NCBI GenBank assembly: GCA_018340375.1
Contig: JAFFJZ010000001.1
Coordinates: 49,902,001-49,966,000 of the forward strand
Length of the DNA: 64,000 nt
Reading direction: 5' to 3'
Source: Gonatopus flavifemur
Taxonomy: Eukaryota; Arthropoda; Insecta; Hymenoptera; Dryinidae
Positions 1 through 13,400 of this stretch are shown here, one piece after another (position 1 is the first letter of the stretch; each line of letters starts with the position of its first letter). A model generated the notes under the pieces. That model was not told the origin of the DNA and searched no databases. It saw nothing but the letters and a program-made list of their open reading frames with translations. The position numbers and the translations under genes were made by a program.

Positions 1-146
1 ACCAGTCTTGGTCTTCAAAACATGTTAGTTGCTTTCAACGATTTCATCGCTGGAATACAACGTTTTTTTTCTATAATTTGAAATCGTTTATTTTTAATTT
101 TATAATAATTATTAATTGATATATTCGTATTTTAATATCATTACAG

Positions 147-1730
147 ATTAAGTACGACGAAAAATGAATTCCGTTATTACTTTCAACCATGTAAAGATGT
201 ATACATTAATGAATGTAATAATAACACAGGAATATCAGTGAGTATCTTCTATACCACGTTATTATTATTATTTATTTATTTATTGTATATTATAATATAA
301 TTCACTAATACAATTAATGTTATCATTCTTTAGTTCTGTGTCAAAGATACGTCAACCAACATAACTTTGACAACTGCTTTGAAAGATATTAATTTGATAT
401 TAGAAAATGATCAACCTGTTTTCAAATTACACAATGGAAATGCTACAAATAAAACTACTATAAGTTTGGAATGTTGTCAGAATTGCCCTTCCACGTTAAA
501 ACCAGATTCTGATCCAATATCTGGTAATCATGTAAGTTCATTTTTATTCTCCAATTGTTAATCTAAAAGTTAATCCAAATTATTTTTGATAATATTGAGT
601 TGACAATACCCAATGTATGATCAATTTGTGAACAATGGCCATTCGTCGATTTATAGGATTCTGGTTATAAAAATATGAGATTCAGCTTTGAAAATATCTG
701 CTGATACTTCTTGTATGATAAAAGACAATTTTTTTATTTCAGTTTTTGATACTAGAATCGCAAGATGCGTGTAAAATACAGTTATACGAGCCTAAGACTC
801 TTTCAACTGGTTCCGTGCTGGTGATTTTGTTTATATTAATTAGTGGAACATATTTCATTGGTGGGGCAATTGCTTTGAAATTATTAAGAGGAGCGACTGG
901 CTGGGAAATGATACCAAATCATAGATTTTGGCGTGAACTTCCTTCTCTGGTCAGAGTAAGTATTTATTCTGATTAATAAGTAAATTATTTGATTGATAAT
1001 ATTGTTTGTCCATTGAATTTGCACGTGAAAGGAAAAAGGAAAGAAATACTTTTCATTCCGATATTTTTCACATTTCCAATACTTTCAAATTCAAGATTCT
1101 AACTATTGTTTGAATTTTTAGACATTTCTTTTCTTAATTTTTTAAAATTTATTCTGCAATTTTATGAATTCTTTGTTGAAGATATGTATCTTTTTTTGTA
1201 TCCAACATCAACTCATCTCCATTTTATGAAGTTACAACATTGAGCAACAGGTTTTGGAAATCCATATCACTCAAGGTCATTCTTAGTAGTAGGCCTCTTG
1301 AAAAATATATTCAACATGTTTTCATTCTTTTTTTCCTTCTCCGAATGTGAGAAAGTGAACAAACGAGTAGAAAAAATTTGTAACTGTGTAAAATATATGA
1401 AATGACCTTGGAAAGATTCAATGAAATTCAAATTAATTTGTCTTGAGAAAATATCACAGCTAGACTCCTCTTTTCATTCACGTACTGTAATTTATCATCA
1501 TTATTTTCAATGTTTCTTTACCTTGTATGTATCATTTTCCTCATTACTTCAATACACGTTTCTATTCTTTTTTTCCACTAGTTTTAACGAGATTTTTTGC
1601 TCGATGAAACTCGATTCGTCCCGTATCTCGCTTCCGTATTAAAAAATACTAAAAAAATTCTTTATTCGCATAGGATGGGGTTTCGTTTACGTACAACTGT
1701 TGCCGACCAGACAGTTACGAAAGAATATGA
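147..1730 (+). CDS. M6PR: cation-dependent mannose-6-phosphate receptor-like protein, 3' exons (partial)
   Basis: Four exons are visible: 147-237, 334-531, 743-955 and 1674-1730, each with GT-AG borders and phases that fit. They encode about 185 C-terminal residues ending at the TGA at 1728-1730. The luminal part has paired cysteines and N-glycosylation sites (NNNT, NIT, NAT, NKT), as in an MRH (mannose-6-phosphate receptor homology) domain. A single membrane segment follows (VLVILFILISGTYFIGGAIAL). After it comes the cytosolic block GWEMIPNHRFW, then ELPSLVRDGVSF, which is the hallmark of cation-dependent M6P receptors. By family knowledge such proteins carry lysosomal hydrolases or related cargo from the trans-Golgi to endosomes. 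The cytosolic tail is short and I see no acidic-dileucine motif. The 5' exons lie before the window; bases 1-60 may hold part of one, but I could not fix its donor site. An Atg27-like relative is the main alternative. Confidence 0.85.
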
Positions 1731-3850
1731 AGATGCAGTTTTACCTCACATGTTGTAATATCATTTATATTTTGATGAATCCTAAATACTGTTAAGTTAT
1801 ACCATGCTTATATTAGAATCCAAAAAAATTATTTTGTAAGTACTATAATAATTCAAGGATGATATTTCATTCGATATGAAAATATTCGTCAAATATTCAT
1901 ACCCAAGAATTACGGTTTTTTACTTTTTATCAATGCATATCTTATCCTGGTATGATTATTTGACAAATATGAAACGTTATTGAAAAATTGTGATATATAT
2001 TGTCGTAATGTGCCACCAACTTTTTTGATATTACCAATTGTAAGTCGTGTGACGTATGAAAAATAGACTACGGTGCACAACTTTATCAAAGAATTTAACT
2101 ATGGTCATCTGAAAATCCATCCTTCCCAATTCCTATCGAAAGAAAAGGTACAGATAGATTTATAAGTAGATGCAGCGATAAACGGATGAATATTCATGTG
2201 ATACAAAACAAGTGCAAATAAAAAGGGACATACAAATGAAGAGAATGTGAATATGAATTGAGAAATACAGTATAAGAAATAGAATATAATATAAGAATAG
2301 AGGGAGATTCTATATTACAGAATCGACAATAAAATACGAATTCAAATTATAGCTGTACAAACGTTGAAATCCAGAAAACAATATTTCAATATCATGATGT
2401 AATGATAAACGTGATTACAGTAATGAATTTACACAGAGAAAAATTTACTAAAATAGCATTCTAACTTTGCAAAGTAGAATGAACTATCAGAATTTAATTA
2501 TAATAACCAATGTTGCAATTGATTTGAACAAATAACGTCTCCAAGCATTCTAATGATACGCTAAAATCATGATTCAAACCGTCAACTGCGGATAAACAAA
2601 TTTTAGGTATTCAATTCGTGCAATCATGATATTTGCGCAAAACCGGAATCATTGTTATTTACACGGCAAAGCTCTCTGTACAGTAACTGTCCTGTAAACG
2701 TATCTTCTATCTTTTTTAAAATCTTCATTCGTCCCTGGATTATAAGGCGAAGCTCCCCAGTGCAATCAAAAGGGTTTCAGTTTGAAACAATTGAGAATAA
2801 ATGGTTGTATGAAAAAACAGTTCTTACGTTATTCCACCTCAAACCACTGAGAAGAACGATAATAGAAGTTCATGTGATTATCGCGACATACGTAGAAAAT
2901 TAATCAAACGGATGCATTAAGAGCGTGTTGTGGTCTGTTAGAGTCCATTTCGGAAACGTCAAAGTAAGACAGGCAGGATGATCAAAGTGATATCATATTA
3001 ATGACGACATTAGATTTGGTTTGGTTTGGTCAATGCAGGATAGGAATGGAATCTAAGTTGCTACACACCACGAGCTTTAATACAGAATTTAATTAGCGTT
3101 GAAAATTATCATTCAGGAAAAATAAAACAACTTGAAAACTTATTTAAAAAAGGTCAGAATATGTTGAATATCTGATATGACACGATTCTTATTTCTGCAT
3201 TGTAGGTAAATCATAGGTTTGTGTTTTTCAAAAACAGCAATTACATATTATTTATGAAACAATGTTTTATTGAAAATTTTGAATTATATAAAAAGATTAT
3301 GAATTACAGCTAAACGTGACTCGATATATTCCTTATATTTTTATATGTTAATTCAATGTTTAAGCGAGTATATGAAATATTTCTGAATTTAAATAATTTG
3401 ATACAATACTTTAATTTCTCTTCATGGATTTGAGACTAACGGCTTTAAACAATAACAATTCATAATAAATAATATGTGCAATAATGACAGAAGTACCGTT
3501 GCGTTTTCTACACAATTTTCAGTATGATTCTATTGGTGGTTCGATTTGAATAACTAAAATAATAATTTTCGTATACGAACATACTTAAAATTTATCTAAT
3601 AATACATCCAGTCGTATTCGATATTGAAATATATATATATATATATATATCAAATATCTATTCTATGCCTTTCACAATTCATTCGTGAGGAATGATAAAA
3701 TAATTCGTTCATCGACTTAGAAGAAAGAATAGAAACATATTCTCAATACTGAATTCTTTGAAAAAAAAACTCTAATTTCACAGTGGTATCAGTATACAAA
3801 TATGGAATTAATTTGGTCTTTTAATCTCTCTGTTGATGTAATGAGTAAAT
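1731..3850. other. space between convergent genes, no gene seen
   Basis: This stretch lies between the 3' ends of the receptor-like gene and the phosphoglycerate dehydrogenase gene, so it should include both 3' untranslated regions. It is AT-rich with only short chance reading frames. It contains an (AT)n microsatellite near 3629-3650. I see no convincing inverted-repeat element. Confidence 0.6.
3629..3650. repeat. (AT)n microsatellite
   Basis: An uninterrupted run of about ten AT units. It sits downstream of the dehydrogenase gene on the minus strand. Confidence 0.9.
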
Positions 3851-6800
3851 TTAAAAGTTTTCTATACCATCGACTTGAACGGTTACTTCTTGATCCGTTT
3901 GAATGACTATCCAACTGCCGTTTGCGTTCAAGTTATGAATATTAATATGTTTTGATGAGAAAGCATTTACAATTTGTGCCAGATCTTGAACTTGGTTCGC
4001 GTGATATAACGACACGTGATTCGTTAAAGCGATACCGCCGGTGAACACCGCATCGTCCAAACCCAGCAGAAGTAACTCATTGTTATGTACAGTTCCTGAA
4101 AAGGAGAATTATTTTGAGTTAACATAAAAAACTTGCTATTATTCTAATAGTAATCTTACCTTTGATTTGATGATTCTCTACTTTCACTACAACAGCATTG
4201 TAATCTCCGTCGATATGATTCTCCTTCAGGTTAACACCAATTTCTTGCGCTAGAATCGGTGCGTTGACTAAATTCAAACCATTTTTCGTTTGACCAGTCA
4301 ATATTCCGACTAAAACAGCCGTGTGAATGAATTTTTTGTTCTGCATATCAGGTCCGAGAGTGTAACTTTCGACACTTATCGTGTTTGATTTTCCTTTGAG
4401 GAAGCGTCCAGCTAATTGACCTAACTTCTTTGATAGTTCTATCCATGGGGCATTCTCATCGGTCATAGCAGCGGATAAAACAGGAGCGTTCACGATACCA
4501 GTAACTGCGTATTCCGTTGATTTTCCTGTGAGTGCTAAAAATTGTTGCGCTATTTCCACTGCTACCCGTTGTTGAGCTTCCGCGGTACTAGCTCCTAGAA
4601 ATTGTGAAGATTCATTCGTATTGAGCTGCTTTCAATCGTAAAAGAATAATCAGTATTAATTGGGTCTAAAAATACCTAAGTGAGGCGTGGCAACGACTTT
4701 GGGATGTTGAATGAGTTGCAAAGTGATTGGATTTTTAGGTGGTTCTTCAACAAACACGTCTAAAGCAGCTCCACCACAGTGACCTGATTTAAGAGATTCC
4801 AAAAGAGCTTCTTCATCGACTATGCCTCCGCGAGCAACATTGACAATATAAACACCTTTCTTGCATTTAGCTAAAGTTTTAGCGTTGATCAGATCTGCGA
4901 GAATGAAAAAAAAACAAGTTTCAATATTCAAGTACTTATTGTGATTATACGTATAATTTATATTATAATTTTTGAATGAATATTCACTTCTAGTTTGCGG
5001 TATGAGAGGCGTGTGCACCGTTATGTAGTCAGCCACCGGCCATATCTGGTCGAGATTAAGCTTTTGTACTCCAAGTTGGGCAGCTTCATCGTTTTTCAAT
5101 AACGGATCGAAGGCAACGACGTTCATACCAAATGATTGCATTCTTCGCGCAACTTCTCGTCCGATACGACCAAAACCCAGCACGGCAAGAGTCTTCCCGG
5201 ATAATTCGAATCCGGAATACAATTTTCTGTCCCATCGTCCTTCTTTCAAAGACTGTGCAGCTTGAACGACGTTGCGAGCGAGGGCTGATATTAAACTGCA
5301 CGTTAATTCACATGCGCTGATACTGTTACCACCTGGAGTGCTGGAGTATACAAAAATCAAGATATTTATTATTTGTTATCAAAAAGCATTAGTTTCGGCG
5401 ATATCAAAGTCTCATAATTGTATTCATAAATCGATTACATTCAACTAATGAATAGGAGTTTCAATTATATTTACGTAAAAAGAAGAAGAAAAATTATTTC
5501 CAACTTTTAGATACCGTTCAGTTTAATGAGAATATATTAAACAATTCTCACTTTTTGTTGAGTCTAGAGATCTTCATTAGAAGATATTTCAACACATTTG
5601 TTGTTTTAGTTTACGTTCCATGATGTTTTAAAGAACAAACTTTCACGTTGGGGAAAATTTAATTCAAGATATTTCACAGACTTTTATCGCTATCCGACGA
5701 GATTTAGGATTTGTACTTTGTTGAAGTGGATTCAAGAGGAATTCATTTCATTCGCTCCTTACAAGAAGAAGTGATATACGAACTTGGTAATTTTGTTTTC
5801 ATTGGATCAATAAAGCAACAAAATTAACATATATTTTCTATTCTCATACGAAGTAAATTACCGTTGCACTTGAATCGGGGTTTAATAAAGTTACTTAAGT
5901 TAATGCAAAGTAACTTTAGGAGTTGAAAATAATAACAATATACTTTATTGTTCATTGATATGGAGATTGACATTTTAATACTTGAATTTCAGCAATCGAA
6001 TGCTCGGTGCTAGAATTATTGATTGTGAGATAATTATAACTGTGAGAGAATGGAGCGATAAACATTAGGGTCTTGTACTTTATCAGCAACTATACTAGTT
6101 GTCCTTGTATCTGTGTTTCAGGTGAGAATTAATGTGCATCAAATTCCAGTATCAATTACGGTATTATATTATCGAAATGTGAGATAGAACTTACTTTAAT
6201 ACGATTACTCCTTTGCGTGTTGCAGCTTGAAGATCTATATTATCCACTCCAGTACCAGCACGTCCAACTACACGAAGATGTGGTGCACCAGCAAAAACAT
6301 CTGACGTAACTTTAGTCTCGGAACGAACAATAAGAGCATCGTGATTCTGTTTTTGAAATGCAAAAAAAGAAGACAGTACAATGGTGAGAATGATTAGATC
6401 ATATATTCAATGGATGCTCAACTCAATCAAAAGCAATTCTAACTCGGAATGTTTTATTTTACAGATTTACTAGTGTTACTATACCTAATAATTTATAAAA
6501 TTCATTAAAAACTCGACAAAATTTCTATAAAAATATCGTAAAATAGTTTGAATGGTTTAAGCTGGGAATTTTCTTTGATGAATACTAAATCACATTCTTT
6601 CTAACTTTATCAAATCTTTACTTCATTTATGTTGTACCAATTATCGTAAGAAGGCTATTTGTTCCGCAAGCGATAATTGAATTATCATGAGAATTTGTAT
6701 ACGTCTCTCATGCGTGAGATGTCTAGGAAGACACTTCCTCTCATAAAAGTAGGTGGACCAGTGATTAGATATGCAAGTGACCAAGTATAGAGATTTGCAG

Positions 6801-9800
6801 AATATAAATTATCCGATGGTACAGACGGGAGCGTGGTACAACGACCCGCTGCTTGGAATTAACCGGTATTTGTGCCCGGCGACTACTCGACTGGATATAA
6901 CCGGATTCAATAATTTCGCAGAGTAGAAGTAAGCAAGCGAACTAGTAATTAATAAGAAAAGAGACCAGTGGAAAGCTGTTCCGATTTCCATGCGAGGTGA
7001 TAGCTTGTTGCCTATGATAGGTTTTTTGATATTAATATGTATACATTTTCATGCACCGTATCGAATGGTCAATCAAATTGCAGCCTTACGTTGACTCTTA
7101 CACATTTCAATAATCGATATGGAAATTCGTGAAATGAGGTGGTGTAGTGGTGTGGATATAATGATTTTCTGGATTTGGAAAGAAGTTTGTTCAACGAATA
7201 TCGCTTCATATCAAGAATGGTATCGATAAAACAAAGCAATTTTGAAACTGACACATCAATATTTATATTTTGTTTCGTTAATTCTTTAAATCAATGATAG
7301 ATTGTAGGGCTAGTGAAATGCCAAATGAATTACATTCGAAACAGATTTATCAGAAAATTCATGTATATCGGATAACATTTTATCGCTGTTTGCAATTTAA
7401 TTAGAAGTTGGTATTCTTAAAAGGGCCTCTGTCGACTTGAGCAATTTTTTGTCCATTCATCTTATTTTAAAGCTCCTTGATATAAATGAAACTTGAAAGA
7501 GCGGCAGAGAGGCATGTCGTTACAGAGTAGGGTGTACGAAAGGAGATGTATAAGGAGTACCGAAATGAGATTTTAAACGGGTAGGAATTGCACCGATATT
7601 TGCCGTGAACTCAAAATTCTCATTTACCACTTCATTCGTGTGCTTCTTGAAACGTTTTTCATTTATATGTACTACCTCAACCACGAAAATTTCCATTTAT
7701 GAGGTGCGGTTAGTCGACATCAATCACTCTGACATCAAGTGGGTTACAATTTCTCTTACGTTGTGAGAGGATTTTTTCGATGTTTGTTAGAATAGAATAT
7801 TGTATTCGCTAATTATAAACTTACTGTTTTCTTATAATTTATACGACACGAGTGTGGTTGACCGAGAATAGCGGTATCCACAAATTAGAGCAAATATGAT
7901 ATATCGAAGAGAAAAAACAACGGTATTGTGTATCGAGTATCATTCTCATTGCAGAAGCTTTCTAAAAGAAAACACTGATCGATAGAGATTTGTTTGGGGT
8001 GAGAATCACCCGGTGTGGGTGGGTCTCAGGTGGTCGAAGGTAACAAAAAGTAATGAGTCAATCGATTTTGGATTATGTTAAATGTATAAATGAAGGATCC
8101 AATGAAATTTGTAGGGAAACTTGTTTTTCCTTTATTTTCTCCTAAATAAAACCCTGAAATATAAATTCCTGGTTTCAATAGTATGACGAATCTCATGAAA
8201 ACATCGAAATTGCGTTCAAAGTTGAAAAAAAATGTGTTGTTGAGATTTCTCATTTTGATTATGTAAAATATGAAATAGCGCACCGTTCACCAATACCTAA
8301 AGATTTTTCAACTCTAACGAAGAGTGATGTTTTAATGGAAAATATAATTTTCCACGGTGCAAAAGTTCACATTGGATTACTTTATCACTTACATTTTAAT
8401 TGTCTCCTAGAGACGTTTTCGCTACGAGCTTTTCTTGTTAGTACAAACTGAAAAATTGCACGGAGGAAAAATGGTTTGCTACTATAGCGCCTACAAAGAA
8501 ATTTGTTGTCCTTGCAAGAATATTCACTACAGCAGCTAAGACGTTAGTTCTATGAACAAATCTGTTTATGTCAGCAAAAAAATGTAGTTGTGTCAATCAT
8601 TCTTCTCGCTCTTACAGCTAATTTTTTTTGTAGGCGCTATAGTAACAGACCTGCTTGTTACGCCAGAAATACTTTTCTCTCCGTGTGGAATTACACTTTG
8701 TTGGGACAGTAATTGTAACGTATGTGAAATTACTTTTCATCGCATTTCAATTATGAGAATGAATTTCCTTAATGTTTTTGAAATTTCTTCGCTGCAGGGT
8801 TCAGAAAAGGGTTTTTCTATTTTGTTTCCACATGGATAATTAGATTCAGAAGATCGTAAAATGAGCAGAATCTAGATTAAATTCAACAACAAATCTCCTC
8901 CACTTGATGTTGAATATCAGGAGTGACATATCCATGATTATCATTCAAAGGATTGAAGAAGAAACTGTCTCATCTCTCCAGTGTTCAAAGTCCCAAATGA
9001 GTGAAAAAAAAGGAATAAGAAGAAGAAGAAAAGCAGGAAGAAGAATTTGTTACTGAAGGAAAAAAAGAAATATAAAGCTCAACGCATTTCACGCCCTTTT
9101 CCTTTGAAAAGATAAATTGTATTTGTACAACTTGGATTTATCATGCACTCTCAAACAGAAATATTTATGATGTGTATTAATGTAAAGAACGTATAAAGAA
9201 TTTCAAGGAAACATATCTTTGATACACCCTTCCAGGAAGGAATCTATATCGGCAAAGTAAATGATTTATCAACGTATCGTGGTTTTTCATAAAAGAGTAT
9301 GTTTGATATTCGATAATTTCCTTAATTGTTGCCAACTCTGTAAATTCTCTTCCTCAATATCCAGTTTTTGGTTAAAATTCTTGCACAATTCATGACATTC
9401 GCAAACCGAGAAGAATTCAAAATCTCAAGTTGGGGAAATTAATTTGTTCCTTTTAAAATCTGTACGTTGGACGATGAAATTTTTTAATCAAGTCAGAACA
9501 AAGGTAAAAAAAAGAAACCGAGAGTTTTTGTAGAAGGAAAAAAGAAAAGAAAAGTATTCCAAACTCGAACTCGGAACCCCTTGATTCGCTTAATTAACGA
9601 AGATGGTGGTCAATTAACGACCGAACTTCTCTATTTAAGATTACGGTCTCTCTTTCACGATCGATAAATTTACAACAAGGAAGACAGGATCATTTCAATG
9701 ATATATCCTAAACAATTATTTCAATAGGATTTGAATCGCATGTGATTTATAAATTTTCGGGAAAACGAGTATCTATGCGGGATTTTGCGTTATGCGAAAG

Positions 9801-10489
9801 GTGGATTATCGAATTGAAATTTTGATGATGGAAGGAACGATGAATATTTCAAGGTGTGAAGTACTGTATCGGGTATATTGAGGATGGTCAAGATTTCATG
9901 TACAGAACGTGCTGAGAGGTTTGTGTTCTCTTGGAAAGTAGATGGATTTCTGATCAGCGAAAGTTAACGATCCTTTCAAGGCAAGAATAATACCCTACTT
10001 CTTTGAGGGATATTCTTATTCATACTGCATAAGCTTGCTTTTGAGGTATGAAAGGGAATAAGGACCTTGTCGAAGATGCCTCTCAGGTCCGGATAAAAAA
10101 TAATGATTGTTGGGTATTTGTCTCTGGAAATTCGGGCAGAAACTGACTAACTTTCTACCCGATGTTGTCCGGAAGTGCCGAATTAGAGCATTCTGTCAAA
10201 ACCTATTGCAATTTGGCAATTACAGACAAAATCGGGTTACTGGATAGCTATTTTTTGCCCGAATCTGAGAGGCATTTTCAGCAGGCAAACAAAAATACAT
10301 CTGGAAACTCCACAATAGTGGATTGAGATCACTTTATAATTCATAACAACCCACCTGCAGTTCTTTTATCAAATCCTCCTTCGATAATTTGTACTTGGTT
10401 GTGATGGGGATGTTGTGTTGAGCCAATAACGTGCCACAAGACTCGTCCACGGGATCGCTTATTAAAACACTTCGTAAATGGAGCGACAT
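3851..10489 (-). CDS. PHGDH: D-3-phosphoglycerate dehydrogenase, six exons, complete
   Basis: Exons in transcript order are 10355-10489, 6195-6346, 4988-5340, 4676-4894, 4160-4594 and 3851-4095. All have GT-AG borders and compatible phases, giving 1539 nt and 512 residues. The enzyme oxidises 3-phosphoglycerate to 3-phosphohydroxypyruvate with NAD, the first step of cytosolic serine synthesis. Visible hallmarks are [11 protein letters not shown] in exon 2, NTPGGNS across the exon 2/3 junction, and the NAD-binding GFGRIG at 151-156 with the adenosine-ribose Asp174. The catalytic triad is present: Arg235 in NVARGG, Glu263/264 in VEEPP and His285 in TPHLG. A regulatory C-terminal region follows from about residue 315. 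The length is close to the animal enzyme (about 530). The start ATG is followed by a normal N-terminus ([12 protein letters not shown]). Introns 3 to 5 are 64-93 bp; intron 1 is about 4 kb and carries transposon debris. No break is seen. Confidence 0.97.
8459..8685. mobile_element. CAC-type MITE with TG target duplication
   Basis: The ends are CACGGAGGAAAAA and, inverted, CACGGAGAGAAAAG. Both flanks read TG, as expected for a 2-bp target duplication. Subterminal arms share TACTATAGCGCCTACAAA in opposite orientations. It lies inside PHGDH intron 1. No coding capacity. Confidence 0.8.
10078..10273. repeat. foldback repeat with GCCTCTCAG termini
   Basis: The sequence begins GCCTCTCAGGTCCGG and ends with the inverted form CCGAATCTGAGAGGC. 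Inside are further copies of a CGGGCA/TGCCCG-type motif. Flanks read AT on both sides, but AT is self-complementary, so it could be part of the repeat. It sits just downstream of PHGDH exon 1 inside intron 1. Confidence 0.6.
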
Positions 10490-13400
10490 GTTTTCCTTGA
10501 ATAACAAACGAGATGTCCTTGAAAGATGTTCATTTGGTTGCTTATGTTATGTGATTATGCATTAAAATATATTGATTACAAAGTTATTCGAAGATTCAAT
10601 TATTGTGGAAATTGGAATGAACAAAAAATAGAGTATGCTTTTTTAACGTTCGCAAGTGAAATAATAGCGGGTATTGAATATTTAAACCAACTCATCGAAT
10701 CTTATTCAATTTTATTGAAATTGAACAAAGATCTATGTCAATTCTATTTGACCTTCTTCTATTTTATTCCTGATGAGTTCCTAAAGCTTTGAAAGAATCT
10801 TATCTCGAATGGAATACCAGCACCTGGGCTCTAGGTAAATTTTTTCGGTAAGATTACGGGAAATGTACTTCAACGCTTGAAAGAACTCGTCGAGAATTCT
10901 AGAGTTTGAAACAGTTCAAGAAGAATTATTTTCAAAGGGTTTATTAGTAATCCTTCTTTGCTTTCCGATAATTACAAAGTTTAATTTAAATCCACCTTAA
11001 ATGGGGAGTAGGTTCCTGCTTTGAATTATAAACACATTTCGTTTCATCAATCTTCAAAATTCCGTGAGACAATTTTCTCGCTGAGTGCATTAAACTGCAT
11101 CAAACTTCGCGTGAAATATTTTTCAGACAGATTGGGAGGATTGATCGAACGATGAAAAAGTATGCGGGAAGATTCGAGTAGCACGAAGAACTTTTGATAA
11201 ACATTCAAATTAGTGCCTATCAGATGTGATGGAAGACTCCGAGGATGTTCGTAGATCGAAAACATTCTTAGTCAGTCTGATTTCTCGTCTCACTTGCGAT
11301 GAGGCTTTTAAGAGCCGCTTTTCCAATGACACGTGTTTCCTCAATTATCTGGGTAAGGTCTTCCTTTCAATTTAACTGGTATTCAGACGTTCATTGAAAT
11401 GTTATGTGCTACTCGAGAACTCTATTCATGCTCAATTTATGTTGTTTTCTCGCTAGAAATAGCGAGAGATTATTCGAAACCAGTGTGATCTTCTGTTCAA
11501 TTGGAAATATTGATGAATTTATTCGTGTCCAGATCAAAACAAAGAATTGGTTCAAATGGATTGGTTGACTTCAAGGTTCAAAGTTCACAATTTCGCATTT
11601 CAATGTAATAATCACGAAGAAGCGTCTATCGTGTCATTTTATTGTGTTCTCTCTCCTCAAACGCAGGAAAAAGTATCCGAAATCAAGCCTGGAAAATACC
11701 CTATTATTCCCCGTTGAAATTCGATACTTTTTCTCCATTCAACAGTAATGTGGTATTTTTTCCCAGAAAACACGATCTGTTTTTTTTTTTTTCAAAAACC
11801 ATTCTTCCTTTTATTTTCTGCGAAAATTTTCAAGTACTTTAAAATCAACAAGAATGTTGAAAAATACATGTATATTTGTTGGCAATTTGAATTGTAGGCT
11901 TTCAAAATAGATGGCTCAAACCAGGTTTATGAATTTTCGTAGATTTTTCGAATATATCAAAACAGTTTAAAATACGCAGAACATGAGTGACCCATGGTTA
12001 TCTTCAACGAGTGCTAAAAAAAGATGTTATCCTCTGAAGGTTAAAATTTCATCAGATTGCAATATATGCAACAATCAACTCTTTATTTCAGGATTGATTA
12101 TACTTTTCACTTTTTTACAATTATTTGTAGTCGATTCTTTGAAATGGGTAATGATTTACTTCCCAAGCAGCAACAGAAGTTCAAAATATATACGAAATAG
12201 AAACGTTCGTAAAATATACGAATGAGACTGTTAGAAATATATTTAGAATGCACATAGTACATTCGAAATGTACGATATTCATTCGATCGACGTTCGATTA
12301 CCGCACCATCGTATATTCGATTACATATCTTCGATGAACATGCATAGCACCTATGGAACGGTCTCATTGGAATGTGCATAAAACATATTTCGAATATTCG
12401 AAGAACGTTTATAGTATATTTTGGTGCTATTTGAGTTGATACGGTTCCTTTGTCGTTTGTATTATGCTTTCATTATTCGACAGTGATGGGCAATATTCGA
12501 CAATATCGATATTTTTTATAGAAAATTTGTCGAGTTTATATTGAATTTGATAAAATATCGATACTAATTTTATAAAAAATATCAAATATTTGTTGTTCAT
12601 ATCAAAAATCTATTGTTATTCGAATGGATGTGCCCACGAAATTGGTTGGTTTTAAAAGGTACTGTGCTTCCAGACGGAATTAGTATATGAAAATGTGCGT
12701 TGGAAGTTGAAAGAACGTATTCAACTTGAATATGAAATTTTTTGATAGTTCAATTAGAAAGGACAGAAAATATGATTGAAATGTTTCGATGGGAATGGAA
12801 CTATTCCAAAAAGAAAAGTTAAACGATCTTCAAATATTTATCAAAATTCTAACGTTGGTATTATTCGTTTGAGGTTGTGAACCACTTGCGACCTGTTGTA
12901 TACATCAAAAGCCGGTTTTTCTATACCCACAACGATGGTAGAAGGTAGCCGTTTCAGACTGCTTTTAAGATGGTATTTACATTTCAACTTGTGATCTGAA
13001 TATTGGCGTCACGAATACATTCATTCCTGTTTCAATATTTGATGAATTATCGATAGGAATGAAGAGCGTATTAAAATATATGTCAGAAAATGTATTTCCC
13101 GTGAGTTCAGGATTTTTATAGGCCTATATCAGCTCATTGTTTGTTATTGATAATGATGATCATTTGAAACACATCTGGATTGAACTTGTTTGTTCGATGT
13201 TCAATGTCAAAACTTGTACGAGCATGATAATGAAATGAATTATCTAAAAGATCAAGCTTTTCAGAAGGCTCTGAGAGAGGTAATCTTATCATTAAAATAT
13301 CAAGAGTATCTTCTCACTGAGTAAAATTATTAAAATACCATGGTATAATAGGTTCATAATGAACATTTCACGGATCACATTTTCAAATATCGATTATATG

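Larger units (their letters stand above)
6347..10354 (-). other. PHGDH: first intron of PHGDH, about 4 kb
   Basis: This intron separates the first coding exon from the rest. It holds one well-bounded inverted-repeat element (8459-8685) and one foldback (10078-10273). The rest is AT-rich with no gene I can support. Intron 2 (5341-6194) is likewise featureless. Confidence 0.85.

Noticed and set aside
1..60. Exon of the receptor-like gene at the window edge
   Set aside because: Two frames are open and more than one donor is possible, so no exon border could be supported.
2431..2470. CACAGAGAAAAATTTAC as a CAC-type terminus
   Set aside because: No partner terminus in either direction; a chance match or an isolated end.
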